Both the position numbers and the translations under genes were made by a program. Shown piece by piece: positions 48,855-62,730 of a DNA stretch of 64,000 nt. The notes beneath the pieces are model-generated. The model was not told where the DNA came from. It was given only the letters and a program-made list of their open reading frames with translations, and did no database searches. Numbering within the stretch: the first letter of the stretch is position 1; every line of letters starts with the position of its first letter. Origin of the DNA: Raphanus sativus (taxonomy: Eukaryota; Streptophyta; Magnoliopsida; Brassicales; Brassicaceae); the NCBI RefSeq assembly GCF_000801105.2, contig NC_079512.1, positions 35,667,848-35,731,847 of the forward strand, read 5' to 3'.

Positions 48855-51800
48855 ATAATATATAATAGCAAACTTAATTTTGTCCTCCTATGACATCAGC
48901 AATTTTTTATAGGAAAAAAAATAAAAATCCAAAGGTGGAGTTTGTTTTGAATATATAATCTAACGCATGAGATTTAGTTTCAAAATAAAACCATGACGTC
49001 ATCTTCCACTGGAGCAATGGTCACCAATTTACAGCTCTTCAATGGCGCCTCTTTATACAAACCGCAGTCTGCAGAGCGTTTTCTTTTCACAAACTGCAGA
49101 ACGTTGTCTCTTTTGAGTAACTTATTGTTTTTGTCACTTTTCAGTAACTTATTAATAAAATAGATTGTACAAGTTTGTTCATCAGATTCTCTCTTGCTCA
49201 TTGTTATTACCCTCCAAATCAAAACCTGGTAAAAAAAAATCGCTGGACACTCTTGACTGCTGATGGATTGTTGTTCCTGTCGCCCTCTCTCCTTTCCTCT
49301 TAATCAATTTTCTCACTTTTTCTCGATTATGTGGTCGTAGTTATTATATACAAATTGTATGCGTAACTAATAATCCCTAATTATGAATGGGCATAATTAT
49401 TCCAACAACACCCAATTAGATTTTGAAAGAGATGAATAATTCTCTTTAAATCACCGAGTCAAACGTTTGAGAAAAGAAAAGTGTAAAAAGGGTTAAAACC
49501 TATGGTTTAAAACAGTACGCGGCTGTGGACAGACGTTCGGCGGCAAGCATAAACTCTGATTGGGTGTTATTTTGTAACGAAATTGGATCTATACAAAAAA
49601 AAATCTTTTTTTTTACAGTTTTTTATCAAAAAAAATCAAAATCTAATGGTGAGATTTGTGCCTAAAAGATATAATCAAATGGTTAAGATTTTGTTTAGGA
49701 GTAAATGTATGACGTCCTAGATTCATTATAGCAAGCGTCTTCATCCCACCAAATCATAGCTCTTCAAAGACGTCCCTTAAATAATCTGTCGATTTTTTCT
49801 TATAGCAAGCGACGTCACCAAATCATAGCTCTTCAATGGCGTCTCTTAATTAAATTGTCGATTTTTTCTCATATCCCCGCACCAATCATCATCCCTTAAG
49901 AGTTGTGTCTTTGTAGAATGTTATATATTGAAGAGATTGTAACCGTTGTTAGAGTTATTTGACGCTTTCCTCCATTCTCTCCTTGGCTACTTATCTATCT
50001 CCCTGGATATCTAATCTCTCTTTTTCATTTCCATCTGTTGCTGAGGATGTTCTTCCTCTAACCCTCTACTTCTCAGATAATTTAACTTTCGTATTCTGTC
50101 TCTGTTGAGTTTCTGATGAGTTTATTATCTCTGTTTTATTTCTGCAATTTCCAACCTATTTCCCTGCAAATATGTCCCTGATGAGTTTCTGGTGAGTCTG
50201 CTATCTCTCTTCGTTTCCAATTTCCGTTTATGTTGAATTTACTGTCCCCTGTTGAGTTTTCAGATGTATTTCTTTGCTATTACTCAATTTACTGTCCCTG
50301 TTAAGTTTCTTATTCTTCCCATTCAGAATATCGATAAAACCCCTATTCAGTACAAGCCTTTTCCTATCATAATAGGAAGAAGGTACCTTTCAAACTCATT
50401 TGGCGTCCATATTGGTGAAACACCAATGAACAGAAAGGAGTATTTACAACTAAATTTGCCTGATTTTACAAAATTTGCCTGACTATGGACCTCTAACGAA
50501 CATCGCCTTTAGTAACCCAAGTTCCTACAATCATTGTTGGGAAGGATGTATCCCATGGTTCCCCCTGACGAGCCTGTAATACCAACTGTAGACAGTGGGC
50601 ACTTGTCACATTGCTTCCTCTGCCATAAAATCTCTGTAGGTAATATTGTAACTAAAATAACCAAATTTGTTGGCTTTTATGATTAGGGAGATAGATAGAA
50701 ATAACTTTTAACATACATCATTTGAAAAAACATGTTGACTATGTATACATGGTTTCTTTATAATTACCGGTTACGTTCTAAGATAAATCATCTATTTTTG
50801 TAATCTTGAAAATGGTATACAATGTACATGAACTGCAAAAAATTGGCCAGGTCCTTAAATAAACTAAGAACAAAAGATTTGTCACACGTAGGGGTGAGCA
50901 GCAGTAATTTACAGATACCATCTATGTAGATGTTAAACATAAAAAAATATTATATCCAATTATTTTTTGGTTGAGAAGGATTAATTATACCAAAATTGTA
51001 TTATGAGTAGATTGAATAATTTTTTTTCGCATAAATTTGATTTCTGTTAGTCTATATATTTATTTTTTGGTTGAGAAGGATTAATTATACCAAAACTTAT
51101 CTTTCTTTTAAAACTTGAATGCGTAACTTTTTGAACAATTACCAATTATGTTGAAAGAGAGGAACTATCTTCTTTTAATCATTGCAAGTCGAGGGAGACA
51201 ACCGTTTGGAAAAACTGAAAAAGTGTAACACGTATGTAAAACTGATGAAACTGATTATGTATACCTCGTAACATATTAGTTTTTCTACGTAGCTTAGGAA
51301 GTTGCTTATATACAGTCAGTACTTAAAATCATTAGTTTCGTTGTGCCATGTTAGCTTGGTGCGACAGTTAGACAAAAAAATACATTATCATTTTATTCAT
51401 TCTTTTTTTTTTTGGGTAATGAATCTGGACTTCTTGAATCTTGTTTTTTGGTAGAGTAGAGTAATAGTTATTGAAGGATAGAAGACTTCTTGAATCTTGT
51501 CATGAAAAACTTAATGGAGAAGACGAAGAGGGGCTGGGCAGGACGAGTGTTCTGGCCAAGAGAAAACAAAAAGATTTCCTATATTGCTCACAATTCCTAC
51601 AGTACCCGGTATCGTAGATGATATTTCGCTTCCTTGTGAAAATCATAATATTAAGCGAGTTATTGTATATATAAAATCAATTTTGCTCGCAATAGTTTCA
51701 AAAAATCTGATATTTGAGGAACTTACAAAAACGGAAAAGGTGTAAGATTAAGTTTATTTGTAACAATATGATTTGGTCAAATTGTACGGACTACATCAAT

Positions 51801-52082
51801 TTTATGTATAGTATTTAATGATAGTTTTTAGTAATAAGAGTTATAAATATGGTATGTTCTGTTTCGAACAAAAATTCTATGTTTTGTATGAGGCAATATT
51901 CACTGGAGCAAAAATTGACAACAAATAATTTTGAATTAAACCAACCCAAAAATTCAATATATGGAATAGACTAAAGCTAAAGGAAGAGGCAAAAAGGTCA
52001 TAGTGGACGAGGAACATCGTTCTATAGTTAGTTTGTTTCTATTTTATCATTTAGGATTCATTGTTGGATCTTAGTCTAGGAT

Positions 52083-52300
52083 CAGTGCCGGTCCAGCATA
52101 ATCTCATGCCTAAAGCAAAAAAAAATTATCTGCCCCGTAAGTACAATAGGTTGGTTCGAACTAGGGTTGTTAGGAATATTTATAACAGCTTTTACCACTA
52201 GGCTATGTACAGTTTTGACAAATTTGGTGCCCCTTAAATCTTAATATCTTTTGGCGCCTAAAGCCCTAGCTTGTTGGGCTTTAGGTCAGGGCCGGGCCTG
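52083..52300. mobile_element. hAT MITE inside the Helitron
   Basis: A 218-bp element starting CAGTGCCGGTCC and ending GGGCCGGGCCTG, flanked by a perfect 8-bp target duplication TCTAGGAT (52075-52082 and 52301-52308). Confidence 0.9.
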
Positions 52301-52823
52301 TCTAGGATCTTACTGTATCCTTTGATTGTTGCAATCTTTAAAGTCTCCTAATGTTTTTGATATATTTCACTTTCAATATTCATGGAATTGTGAGTTTCAT
52401 GTATAACAAGCAAAAAAATCATTTGATTTTGGCTATAATTTTTAATTGCACACTATATGGAAAACATCAATAAATTATGAAATAAGGTGCTTCAGTGATT
52501 TGATTCTTTAGACTGAAACAATGGCTTGTTGTTTTTCATGATTATTCTCTTTCTTGCAAGCTCTCGTAGCATTGACAAAAAATGAATGGTCTTTGTTTGA
52601 GAAACTCTTTAAGAAGTAAATGTGGATCACGTTTCAAAAGTATATTGATAGTCAGTGCTCTTGAAACAATAGTGTATTTGTGTGCATATCTAATTTGGAT
52701 ATTAAAGAATTTTAAGCTTTTTAACCTACTCGGTGTTACTTGAATTTGATCTCACATTTGTGTTTGGACTATGGTAAACAATGTGTGCACGCACTATCAA
52801 TAACGAATCCGTTGTTGTTCTGA

Positions 52824-52905
52824 GTCTAGCTGGTTAGGATATTGGGCTCTCTTCCAAGATCCCCGGGTGCAAGTTCTGGCAACGGAGGATTCTTTTTTTT
52901 ACTCC
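52824..52905 (+). mobile_element. tRNA-derived SINE-like sequence
   Basis: TCTAGCTGGTTAGGAT resembles a pol III A box, and GGGTGCAAGTTCTGGC, about 35 bases downstream, resembles a B box. A T-run follows. Spacing and order suit a tRNA-related SINE head. The 3' end and target duplication are not clear. Confidence 0.4.
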
Positions 52906-54275
52906 CTTTTAGTGCTGCTGGCTATAAAAAAAAAAGTAACATGACATTCAGATTAACAAATTTCTCACTGGACATCAGTAAGTACATTATTTAAGATAAA
53001 AATAAAGTAATTTATGAATAATGGTACCTTCAAAATGGTATTTTTGAAAATTCTCCATTGAAATATGATTAAACATTGTGCTTGTGTGTTATTTGTAATT
53101 TCCAAACCGCTTTTTAATTACATTAGAAACTCTATAAATTATTACTTGATAAATTAATAAATACTATAAACTAATAACTTTTTTTGATTCTAAGTTGGAC
53201 CGGTTCAAAATATGACAAAAATCGATAGTATAATAAAATAATATTTTTTAGAAAATATTATGTAAATTTATGGTCCCATTAAAATTATAAATAATTTATA
53301 TATATACACATTTATATAAGTATGAATCAACCATTATGTTGTTTTTTATATATTTACAAAGAAATTATTTTTATATTTATTTGTAATAAAAAGTTTCATA
53401 TCTCAGAAGTTTTTTCCCCAGTAATAATAAGGTCAAGATTAATTTTATTTATAATTGTAAATAGTGTGGCTTACAAACTGCTATTAAATGTTTTTTTGAG
53501 TTAACTAACATTATCGATATTTTATCTTTTTCATAAATTCTTCAATTGATCGGTACTTTAGAATAAAATATAAAATAAAATAAAATAAATTTATAATAAT
53601 TCAAACTAAACTTGCATATATGTGTATAGTATATTTCACAAAATTGTGTATACTAAATATATAGTTAATAGATGTGAGAGAAAAAAAACACAAATAACAA
53701 ACTTTTCAAAGAATAAATAAATAAATTTATTAAATTAAATAAAATCAATTTTAGTAAAGAATTCGCTGACAAAAAGTAAAAAAACTTAATTGACAGGAGA
53801 AATAATTTACAATTATTTTAACACAAACATAATTATATACAATTATTGACAGGAAGTAGCTAAATTATTAACTATTTTAATACAAACACTTGATTTTAGC
53901 AGTTCTAAATGACAATTATATACAAAATTTACTGTGCACAAAATTAATTGACAGGAAAATTAATTTACAATTAAAAAATTATTAAAATAATTTCAAGAAA
54001 TGAATGGAATTACATATCTTGTAGTCGTTCTTGGCATCTTAAGGTAACTTAAATGGATTTAAATATGATTTAATTAAATAATTTACATATAACAATACTA
54101 AGTCTTATTAAAATAAGTTTGAAATTATCGTCAAAAATGATTCATACACAGCATTTATAACCACATTCAACAAAGATATGACCAGAATTTTGCGTAAATC
54201 AGCAACTAACTTGGTTAAATTTCAGATAAGGCTATTATTTATAATTAATTGTAATTTATAGTGTATAAACTAATA

Positions 54276-54518
54276 CTCCCTCCGTTTTGTTTTATTTGAT
54301 GTTTTGGAAGAATTTGTTTGTATCAGTTTATTTGACGTTCTCAAAAACCAAGGTAAATTATAGTGTTAAATGACTCTATTTGCCCTGCATTTATTATAGA
54401 TTACATGTTCTCCACGATAAGATGAAGTCAATTAGTGAAGGATAGAAAAGATATTAGACTGAGTGTCTTAATCTCCGTGCAAATCAGTAAAACGTCATAT
54501 AAAGAAAAACAGAGGGAG
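54276..54518. mobile_element. Stowaway-like MITE (copy 5), inside the Helitron
   Basis: A 243-bp element, CTCCCTCCGTTTTGTTTTAT to AAACAGAGGGAG, flanked by TA on each side. Confidence 0.88.
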
Positions 54519-55267
54519 TACTATATTTTAAAAAACTCCTAAATGCAGGAACAATCAATAAATGATTTGAGTGATAACGTAGTTATCTTCTTTATTTCAG
54601 AAAAAAATATTGGTAAAGTTTTTCAAATTTAGTGTGAAAGTCACATCCTTTAATTATAAGTCAACTTAGTTAGGTAAATGGTTACATAAATGACATGCAA
54701 TCCAATTAATATGGAAGATGTACAATACAATTGAATTTTTTTATGCTTTTAGTTAATGACTAACACACAAACTTTGGTATTTAATTTTAAAGACAGACAA
54801 AAATATTATAAAAGATGTTACAAAAGAGATTATCAATAAATTATATGGAACTGATTACGAGGCTTCAGGAATGTGATGGTAAATTTTTCAGAAGATAATC
54901 ATACAAAAAATAAAATAAATTAGCAATGATAGCTATAGATATAGAAAAAAATAGCAGATGGCAATCTAAATGCAATGAAATATAAACCAAAGAAATAAGA
55001 AGTCTAAAATGAAAAAAAAATGAAGATAAATATATCATTTAATATTACAATGCCACATCACAACAATTTATGTTGTTACGCATAATTTTTTTAAAAAATC
55101 ATTTTTCATGCACATAATTTATTTAATATTCATATATTTTATAAATACTCAGTTAGACGGATACTTATTTATTTCTAAAATAATTATAATATTACACATC
55201 AATTTTTTTAACAGTTATTACAAAATTAAATGAACTAAATATTAAATAAAAAATAAAATTCAATATT

Positions 55268-55299
55268 CCCGGGCGTTTACGCACGGGGTTGTTTCCTAG
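55268..55299 (+). other. Helitron 3' terminal hairpin and CTAG end
   Basis: Stem CCCGGGCGT / ACGCACGGG with a single G-A mismatch and a TT loop, then GTTGTTTC and CTAG. This is the standard Helitron terminator geometry. Confidence 0.88.
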
Positions 55300-56708
55300 T
55301 AACAATAATTAAAAACCCTTGAGCCGTTAGCTAGATTTGAAAAAAGGTTATGATTCTTATAAAATACTATAGTATCCTTTATAAAATGGTTCATAATGGT
55401 TTATTCAACTTATTTGGGTTGCATTGGGAGTTATTAGTCTTGCTCTTGCCATTTTCTCTTGAAAATTGATATTTTGACTTCTTATGGTGGACAAAAAAGA
55501 CTTCTTAAAATATCTTTTCATGTATGTGGTACATGAAGCATTCCTCCGGTTAGGATGGGCTGATATAACATGATAAAGTCTTAGTGGACTTTGATATAAA
55601 TAGTGATTTTGTGGGATATTTTTAGGATAATCCGTTACACTTACGTAAAAGATTTGATATTTGAGTTTTCAGAATCAGCCATGTTTTTCAGCCATAACTT
55701 GCCGCACTGCTATGAGTGATAGTACATTGTTCACAAACACGAAACCGGAAAATTAAATGGCTTAATCACGGTTTAGAGCAATATGGATGTAGTATATTCC
55801 TTCCTCGGATTTGCAAAAAAAAAATGAAACTAGTTTCTCGCTCTTAGAGTTAGAGATATCACGATTTGAAGTTTATAGGAAATGATACAATCCCTCAACT
55901 TGGAAATTAAGCAAGCCGGATTATATCTTAGTATATCTAGGTGAATGGTTAACGGCCAAAATATGTATTCATAACGACTAAACTCGTAAAGAAAAAAAAA
56001 TACACAAAGCAATAACTTTCTGAAGTCCAATACTGAAGAGGAAGACACCTAAATCAAACACTACAAGAAAATGGTCGAAAATAGGGAAAAAAAATTCAGT
56101 GGTAAGACAATTATTAGCAAGGTAGTCTTCAAGTTGAGTCAGTGATCTTGTTTGCTGAGTTCCTTTTTTGCGAAAAATGTGGCTTATCTTTGCTTTTTTT
56201 TTTCTATGGATGGCAAATTGGCGTTCGCATGTAATATTTGTTAGGTTTTTTGGTTGTTATGCCTCAACCTAGAACTTCTCGAAATGCATTGGTTCTTTGG
56301 AAAGGCTGAGCTGGTGTAGTCATCTCGTTGCTCTCTTTTGTTACGATCCTATGTTTTCTTTCTATGGTGTTGTTAGTTGGTATTATGGATGTTCTTTAAA
56401 TTTTGTTTCTTCCCGTAATTTGTTCGTTGGTTTAAGCTTATTTCAGTTCCAATGGGAAAACCATCATTCAGTAGAAGAACACAGAGAATAAAGAGAGCAA
56501 ACTGGGAACGAGATGACTTAAAGTTTACAAATTCCATGAGATTTAAATGAAAATGGGAGATCATGCGATTTCTTACTGATCTCAGTCTTCACAATTTTTT
56601 TTTTTAATAAGACAGAAAAGTTTATAAATATGATTACATAGAAATGAGAAGAGTTCTTTTAGGTTATTAAAAGGGGAAAGTCCTTGGGGGGGGGGGGGGG
56701 GAGAGTGG
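55300..56708. other. UBC9 copy B downstream region
   Basis: Non-coding, collinear with arm A in reverse. It lacks both MITEs that arm A carries and so preserves their empty sites. A G16 homopolymer at 56686-56701 follows the UBC9 stop, where arm A has seven. Confidence 0.6.
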
Positions 56709-57852
<1,144 letters not shown>

Positions 57853-58634
57853 CTCCGATAATCACCTTTTTACGATCCCACAATCAACAAAACAAAACGG
57901 TCAGAGATGCAATAAATAAATAAATAAAAAATACACACACACAGCTAATCAGTCATACGTTACCACGGAAAGATTCAACAAAAGCTAATACCTTTCACGT
58001 TTTTGGTTCAGCTTCTTAGCTTTAGATTCTTCGTTATTTAGGAAAAGAAAAGAGAGAGAAAGGAAACTGTAAATGGTTCTTCTCTTCTCTCTCTCTGTGG
58101 GTCGCGACCCACAATAAATAGGGTTGAGGAAAATATTCTGCTTCGTTGATTTTACTTTTTTTTCTTTCAGTGGGAGGGACTCTGCTTTATTCTTCTTTTT
58201 TTTTTTTTTGCTTATTAGAGGAGATACTAATAATTATAATATTGTTTTTTGGGTGGGCCTAACTTAGCGTTGCACTTACGGAATCAAAAGTTTTATTAAA
58301 AAAGAACGCGCTTGGTTCGTATCATGTGGCGCCGATTGCTCCATTCACATCAGGACGCGACGTCGTCGTTTTGGCTGTTAATAAGTCGTGTGGATCCGAC
58401 GGTTGAGAATTGTAGTGACCATCTGGCGTCCATTTCCTTGCTTTCAAAGATTCCCATGGTTTTTGCAAAGGTCAATCAGTGGTTGATGTGACCATGATGA
58501 GCTTTCCTTTCAGGTACCTCATAAGAGACTTGTACAAGAGGCCTTGTTTGAATTCTTCGCATTTTCTGATTAAATTTGGGGTTTTCTTTGTTGTGTGTCT
58601 CATATTAGTAAAGGAAATTTGGTTTGGTTGGAAA
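57853..58634. other. UBC9 copy B promoter and 5' UTR
   Basis: Non-coding. It has a likely 5' UTR intron near 57865-57988, the 18-bp palindrome, and a GACGTC-containing stretch near 58357-58364 that is shared with copy A. Confidence 0.55.
58096..58113. promoter_or_regulatory. 18-bp perfect palindrome in the UBC9 promoter (copy B)
   Basis: Same TGTGGGTCGCGACCCACA as in copy A, 244 bases from the ATG. It is unchanged although the surrounding introns and flanks have diverged. Confidence 0.45.
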
Positions 58635-59986
58635 CAGTGTTTTACAATACGGTCTAGGCGCCCGTCTAGACGGCGTTTAATCGCTATACGGTAACCGACC
58701 GTATTGTTTTCTTATTATACAATGTTTTATGTGGATTTATATAATTTGGACGCATTATAGCGTTTAGACGGACATAATGTGGTTTACTCGGACGCCTAGA
58801 CGGATTTTAAACATTAATATTAAAAAAAATAAACTACTAATATTATTATTATATTTTATTAATATTATTATTTATATTACTTTTACTTATTTTATGTATT
58901 TATATGACTGTATATATTAGTTTAATTTTTGCAAAATCATTTTAAATTTATCATCTTAATATACTTAAAATGGTTTTAATTTTTATAATTTAAAACTATT
59001 TATATATGTTAAACTATACAATTACACATAAAATTGTATTTAAAATATATTTTCAAAACTAATGTATATCTATACTAATAAAGTTGACTTGAAACTCTCT
59101 TCATTAAGCCACCTCAGCACACTCTATTCCAAATTGCGACACGTGGCAAATAATGGAAGAGCTTCTTTTTTTGCCTTTTGCTTCGAACTCTCGGATCTTC
59201 TTTTTCCTTCTTTTTTTTATTTTAAACTCGAGCACATGTGGATTTTATGATTATTCATTGGGTTATAAGCAAATAACAAAATTTGTTTTCATCGTTTAGA
59301 GTGATTATATCATTTCTGCATTTCATATTTATATTTTCATTATCAACTTCAAATAAATTCCTTTTAATTCATCTCACAATCACATGAAAAATTAGTGATC
59401 ACATATGACTATAGAAAAACGCTTCTACGATTGCACAATATAAAATTTATTACTCAGGATTTGATATTAGAAAAAAATATTACAAAAACTACATCAACTA
59501 TACAAAACAAATTTACTTACAAAACTCAGAAAGTTATATACTAATGTCGTTCTTATAACACTCATACAAATACAAATCATTACGTTACTACTTATAACAA
59601 AACAACAATCCATATATCACCCAGCGTCTGCATAAACAAAACAAAACTAATTTCCAACAAACATAAATTATATGAAACAAACCATATAATAAAACTCATA
59701 CAAATTTAACCTATGATTCCAATGGTTTTCAAACACCGCCTCCTATACAAATTTAACTACTAAAAGTAGAAGGTTGAAAACAACATAAAAAACTAATAAA
59801 GCTCTCTACAGATTAGTCTTGATCAAAAGTAACAACTAATCATAAACTAAAACAGTCAATTCAACACAAACCATTAACTCCGAAAATTTAACGCCTCTGA
59901 ATAAATTATCCTTTAAATAAAACACTAGAACAAGTCAAGAAAATAATATACTAAAACTCACCATATATAAGACATATCTTCACTAC

Positions 59987-60703
59987 TAGGCCTGGGCATT
60001 TTAATCTGGACCCAAAAATCTGAACTAGAACCTACTCGAAAATATCCGAACTGGACCTGACCCGAAAATTTATAAATACCTATTGGGTCCAAAAACTTTC
60101 TACCCGAAAGAACCAAAAAGAACAGACAGAATTGACCCGGACTCGAAACGAACCGACCCAAATAGATCTGATCCAATTAGAACCAATTCATACCCAATTT
60201 AAAAACATAAATATCCAAAAACTATGTTTTGTTTTGTTCTGTTCTATTTTCTATATTTTATTTTATGATTTAGTTGAAATATTTGTTTGTTAACAATATT
60301 TTTTATTATTTTTTTAATATTTTCAAGTAATATGAAAATTTAAATCTAAAATTTAGAATTTAAAAATGTTCTATTTTAGTTTTTAATAGTTTTTTAAGTT
60401 ATTTTGTAAATTTTAGATATATATGATATATTTTGACTAATGTTGTTGGAATTTGCGTATTTGTTTCTTTTTAGATCTTAAATAGTCGAGTCAGACCCGG
60501 ACACGTTACGGACCCGAAAAATAATGGGTATATTACAAATATTTTAATTATAGACCCGAGCCGACCCGAATCTGAAAAGAACCAACCTAAATCCGGACCG
60601 AAAATTTAGAGTACGTATTGGGTCCAAATATTTTGGACCCAAAAGACCCATACCCGGAAGGAACCGGTCCGAACCCGACCGAAGACCCGAACGGTCAGGC
60701 CTA
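59987..60703. mobile_element. hAT-like MITE nested in the Helitron
   Basis: A 717-bp block bounded by inverted TAGGCCTGGGCA and TAGGCCTGACCG ends. It is rich in GACCCGAACC-type repeats near both ends with an AT-rich middle. The 8-bp flanks TTCACTAC and TACACCAC agree at 6 of 8 positions, an eroded hAT target duplication. Confidence 0.65.
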
Positions 60704-60916
60704 TACACCACCTTATGCTCCCACAATGTAACCAAAAATGAATCCTGAACCACTTCTCTCTCATCACCCCACCAAACAAGAACTTCAGGAGAAAATCAAC
60801 GGCAAACACTCCAAATCTACATTCACCGTCCCAACATACAACAATCCATCATTGATTTTCAGCTACTGTCTACTATCGAAAATCAAGATATATTTAATGA
60901 CTCAACAACTGAAGCC

Positions 60917-61276
60917 ATGAAATTCATGTTAACATACCATGACATTCACTGCCCAAACTCAGTGTTCCTTATTCAAGAAAATACCCAATACATGATGAAT
61001 GTACAGAAAAACAATGACAATATCTTAACTAACGATTTTCAAGTTACTTTTACTATCAAAGACTACAATCAAAACAATACTGCAAGACTTGACGTTGATC
61101 TTATCATCACATATCTAGAGGGAGCCAATAAGTCTACAACTACAAAAGAGAAACACGATATATGCATAATATGTTTTGTAAATTACGAAACAATCTTAGC
61201 TCTCTCTCTTGCGGTCACACTTTTCATTTCTCTTGCATTGATCAATGACTTCGAACAATTCATTCAAAAAAAATGA
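60917..61276 (+). CDS. Hypothetical 119-aa frame inside the Helitron
   Basis: The frame has a polar N-terminal two thirds (MKFMLTYHDIHC, FQVTFTIKDYNQNN, LDVDLIITYLEGANKSTT), a CIICF segment, and a single hydrophobic stretch near the C-terminus (LALSLAVTLFISLALI) that could be a membrane anchor. I recognise no family. It may be a host fragment captured by the Helitron or chance coding. No introns, promoter or relatives can be judged from the sequence. Confidence 0.25.
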   Translation: MKFMLTYHDIHCPNSVFLIQENTQYMMNVQKNNDNILTNDFQVTFTIKDYNQNNTARLDVDLIITYLEGANKSTTTKEKHDICIICFVNYETILALSLAVTLFISLALINDFEQFIQKK

Positions 61277-61796
61277 CTTCGAACAAACATAAACTGTATC
61301 ATATGCAAGGAAAAATAATTTATGATTCCAACTTTAATACAATAAATAAGGGGGTTAATCATGTTTTAGTCTCCAATATCATTTTGTAATATTTCTATTT
61401 CTTTTATAATTAACACCCAAAATCAATAAGTATTTTTCCTTACTATGAACGTTTTCCAATCTCACCATTACATTCTCTTAGAAAACAAATCACAACAACA
61501 AATGAAATACTTCATTTCAGCCGAGAAAATCAATAAAAGTATGTGTACTTCATTTTAAACCACGTATATATACATTACACATAAAACAATATATACACCA
61601 ATAAATTTATGTATAAAAATGCACAGATAGACAAAACAAACTCATCATAATCGTGGATAGCAAAATGATGACTGCTAATTTCATGAAGAATTAAGCACAA
61701 ATACTAACCTCTATAGCAAAAAATGGTACAACATAAACAAAATATATATAAACACAATAGACAACCGCTCCGCGCGAAGCGCGGACAAACCACTAG

Positions 61797-62730
61797 TATA
61801 TATTAATCTTATACTTATATTTTGTGTAAAAGTATATATCCGTATATACCCCGTTTAGACGTCCACATATACTACTAGGCGTTATACAGTCATCTAGCGC
61901 ATAATGAACGTTTAGCGCGTTTTAGAACACTGGTTGGAAATAATAAGGTTCGCAAATTAGATTTCATCACAGTTAATTTAAGTGTATGATTAAAAATTAG
62001 ATGGTGGCCCATGTTATGTCCGGAACTAGATATGTTTATTGGGCTAGTCTAGTCCAAAACTTGCAAAACTCACATATGGTACCAATATAACCAGAAGGTC
62101 CAGAAATAGTAATACATTTACCACAATACATGATCCAACAAGTGTTTTATACTCTTTGGAACTTTATTTTGTTGTTTATTTATCCGGGTTTGACTTTTCA
62201 AATGATCTCATGTTTGAGTAATGAAATAACTTTTGATGTAAAAAAAAGTGTTTTATACATTAGATGAATCAAAATTGAGCAAACACACAATAAGAATGGG
62301 TTCAGAGAGCGCTTGAAGATTACATCATATATGTGTCTTGGTACATTGGTATAGTGGTATTTTTAGAAGACTTGTATGAATCAAAATAATTAAGAAGCTC
62401 AATGGCTGCAACTTGGATGTCTCTATTAGTTACAAATGATGATATGTAACTAAAGATTAAAAACGAGAAGAAGAAGAATATGGATTCGTCTACCTCTGAT
62501 GAAATAACATTAGTTTTCAAGCAAGGGACTGAGTTTGAGGAAATAAATTTAGAGGCTGTAGTGGTGTTTTCTTATACTCTTGTCAAACACAAGAGACAGA
62601 TAGTAGTTTTGAGAGTAAAAACACCCATGCCTAAAATTTGAGGAGCTTGCAACCAGTATCCTCCCTCGAGAGTTTCTTTTTTGCTGGCTTCTGCTCTATT
62701 ATATACCTCTAAGCTAAATGATATGGTTCA
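61797..62730. other. SLAH2 downstream region (arm B)
   Basis: Non-coding, includes the remainder of the hAT MITE and a LINE-tail insertion at 62153-62245 with 13-bp target duplication AAGTGTTTTATAC (62140-62152 and 62246-62258). No gene seen. Confidence 0.6.
62153..62245 (+). mobile_element. Short LINE-tail retroinsertion (arm B)
   Basis: Counterpart of 30586-30679, ending in TTTTGATGT and a short A run, with the same target duplication. Confidence 0.75.

Larger units (their letters stand above)
48855..55267. other. Helitron interior right of the copia insertion
   Basis: AT-rich, with no recognisable gene. Gene-like CT-rich and exon-like fragments occur at about 49000-50500. There GCTCTTCAATGGCGTCTCTT or a variant recurs near 49034, 49773 and 49826, suggesting captured and duplicated DNA. 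A 76-aa frame at 50252-50482 has no family that I recognise. It also contains a hAT MITE, a SINE-like piece and a Stowaway-like MITE. Confidence 0.55.
43942..55299 (+). mobile_element. Helitron (about 6.4 kb net) with a nested copia element
   Basis: It starts TC (TCTATATAT, 43942) after an A and ends CTAG (55296-55299) before a T. A 9-bp stem hairpin with one mismatch (CCCGGGCGT 55268-55276, loop TT, ACGCACGGG) lies 8 bases before the CTAG. Arm A shows the empty site CGGCTATA|TAACAATA exactly. These are the defining Helitron features: AT insertion, no target duplication, 3' hairpin and CTRR. No RepHel coding sequence is seen, so it is non-autonomous. A copia element is inserted only eight bases inside the 5' end. 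Confidence 0.9.
59069..61796 (+). mobile_element. Helitron nested in the hAT MITE (arm B only)
   Basis: It starts TCTATACTAATAAAGT after an A (59068) and ends CTAG (61793-61796) before a T. A perfect hairpin CCGCGC-GAA-GCGCGG at 61770-61784 lies eight bases before the CTAG. Arm A shows the uninterrupted site CTAATGTATA|TATATATTAA (31035/31036). It is 2,728 bp with no RepHel, hence non-autonomous. It holds a further MITE and an unknown 119-aa frame. Confidence 0.93.
58635..61932. mobile_element. hAT MITE (arm B copy), split by a Helitron
   Basis: Same MITE as in arm A, with ends CAGTGTTTTACAAT and AACACTG and the same 8-bp target duplication, here GTTGGAAA (58627-58634 and 61933-61940). The shared target duplication proves one insertion before the copies separated. 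Confidence 0.9.
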
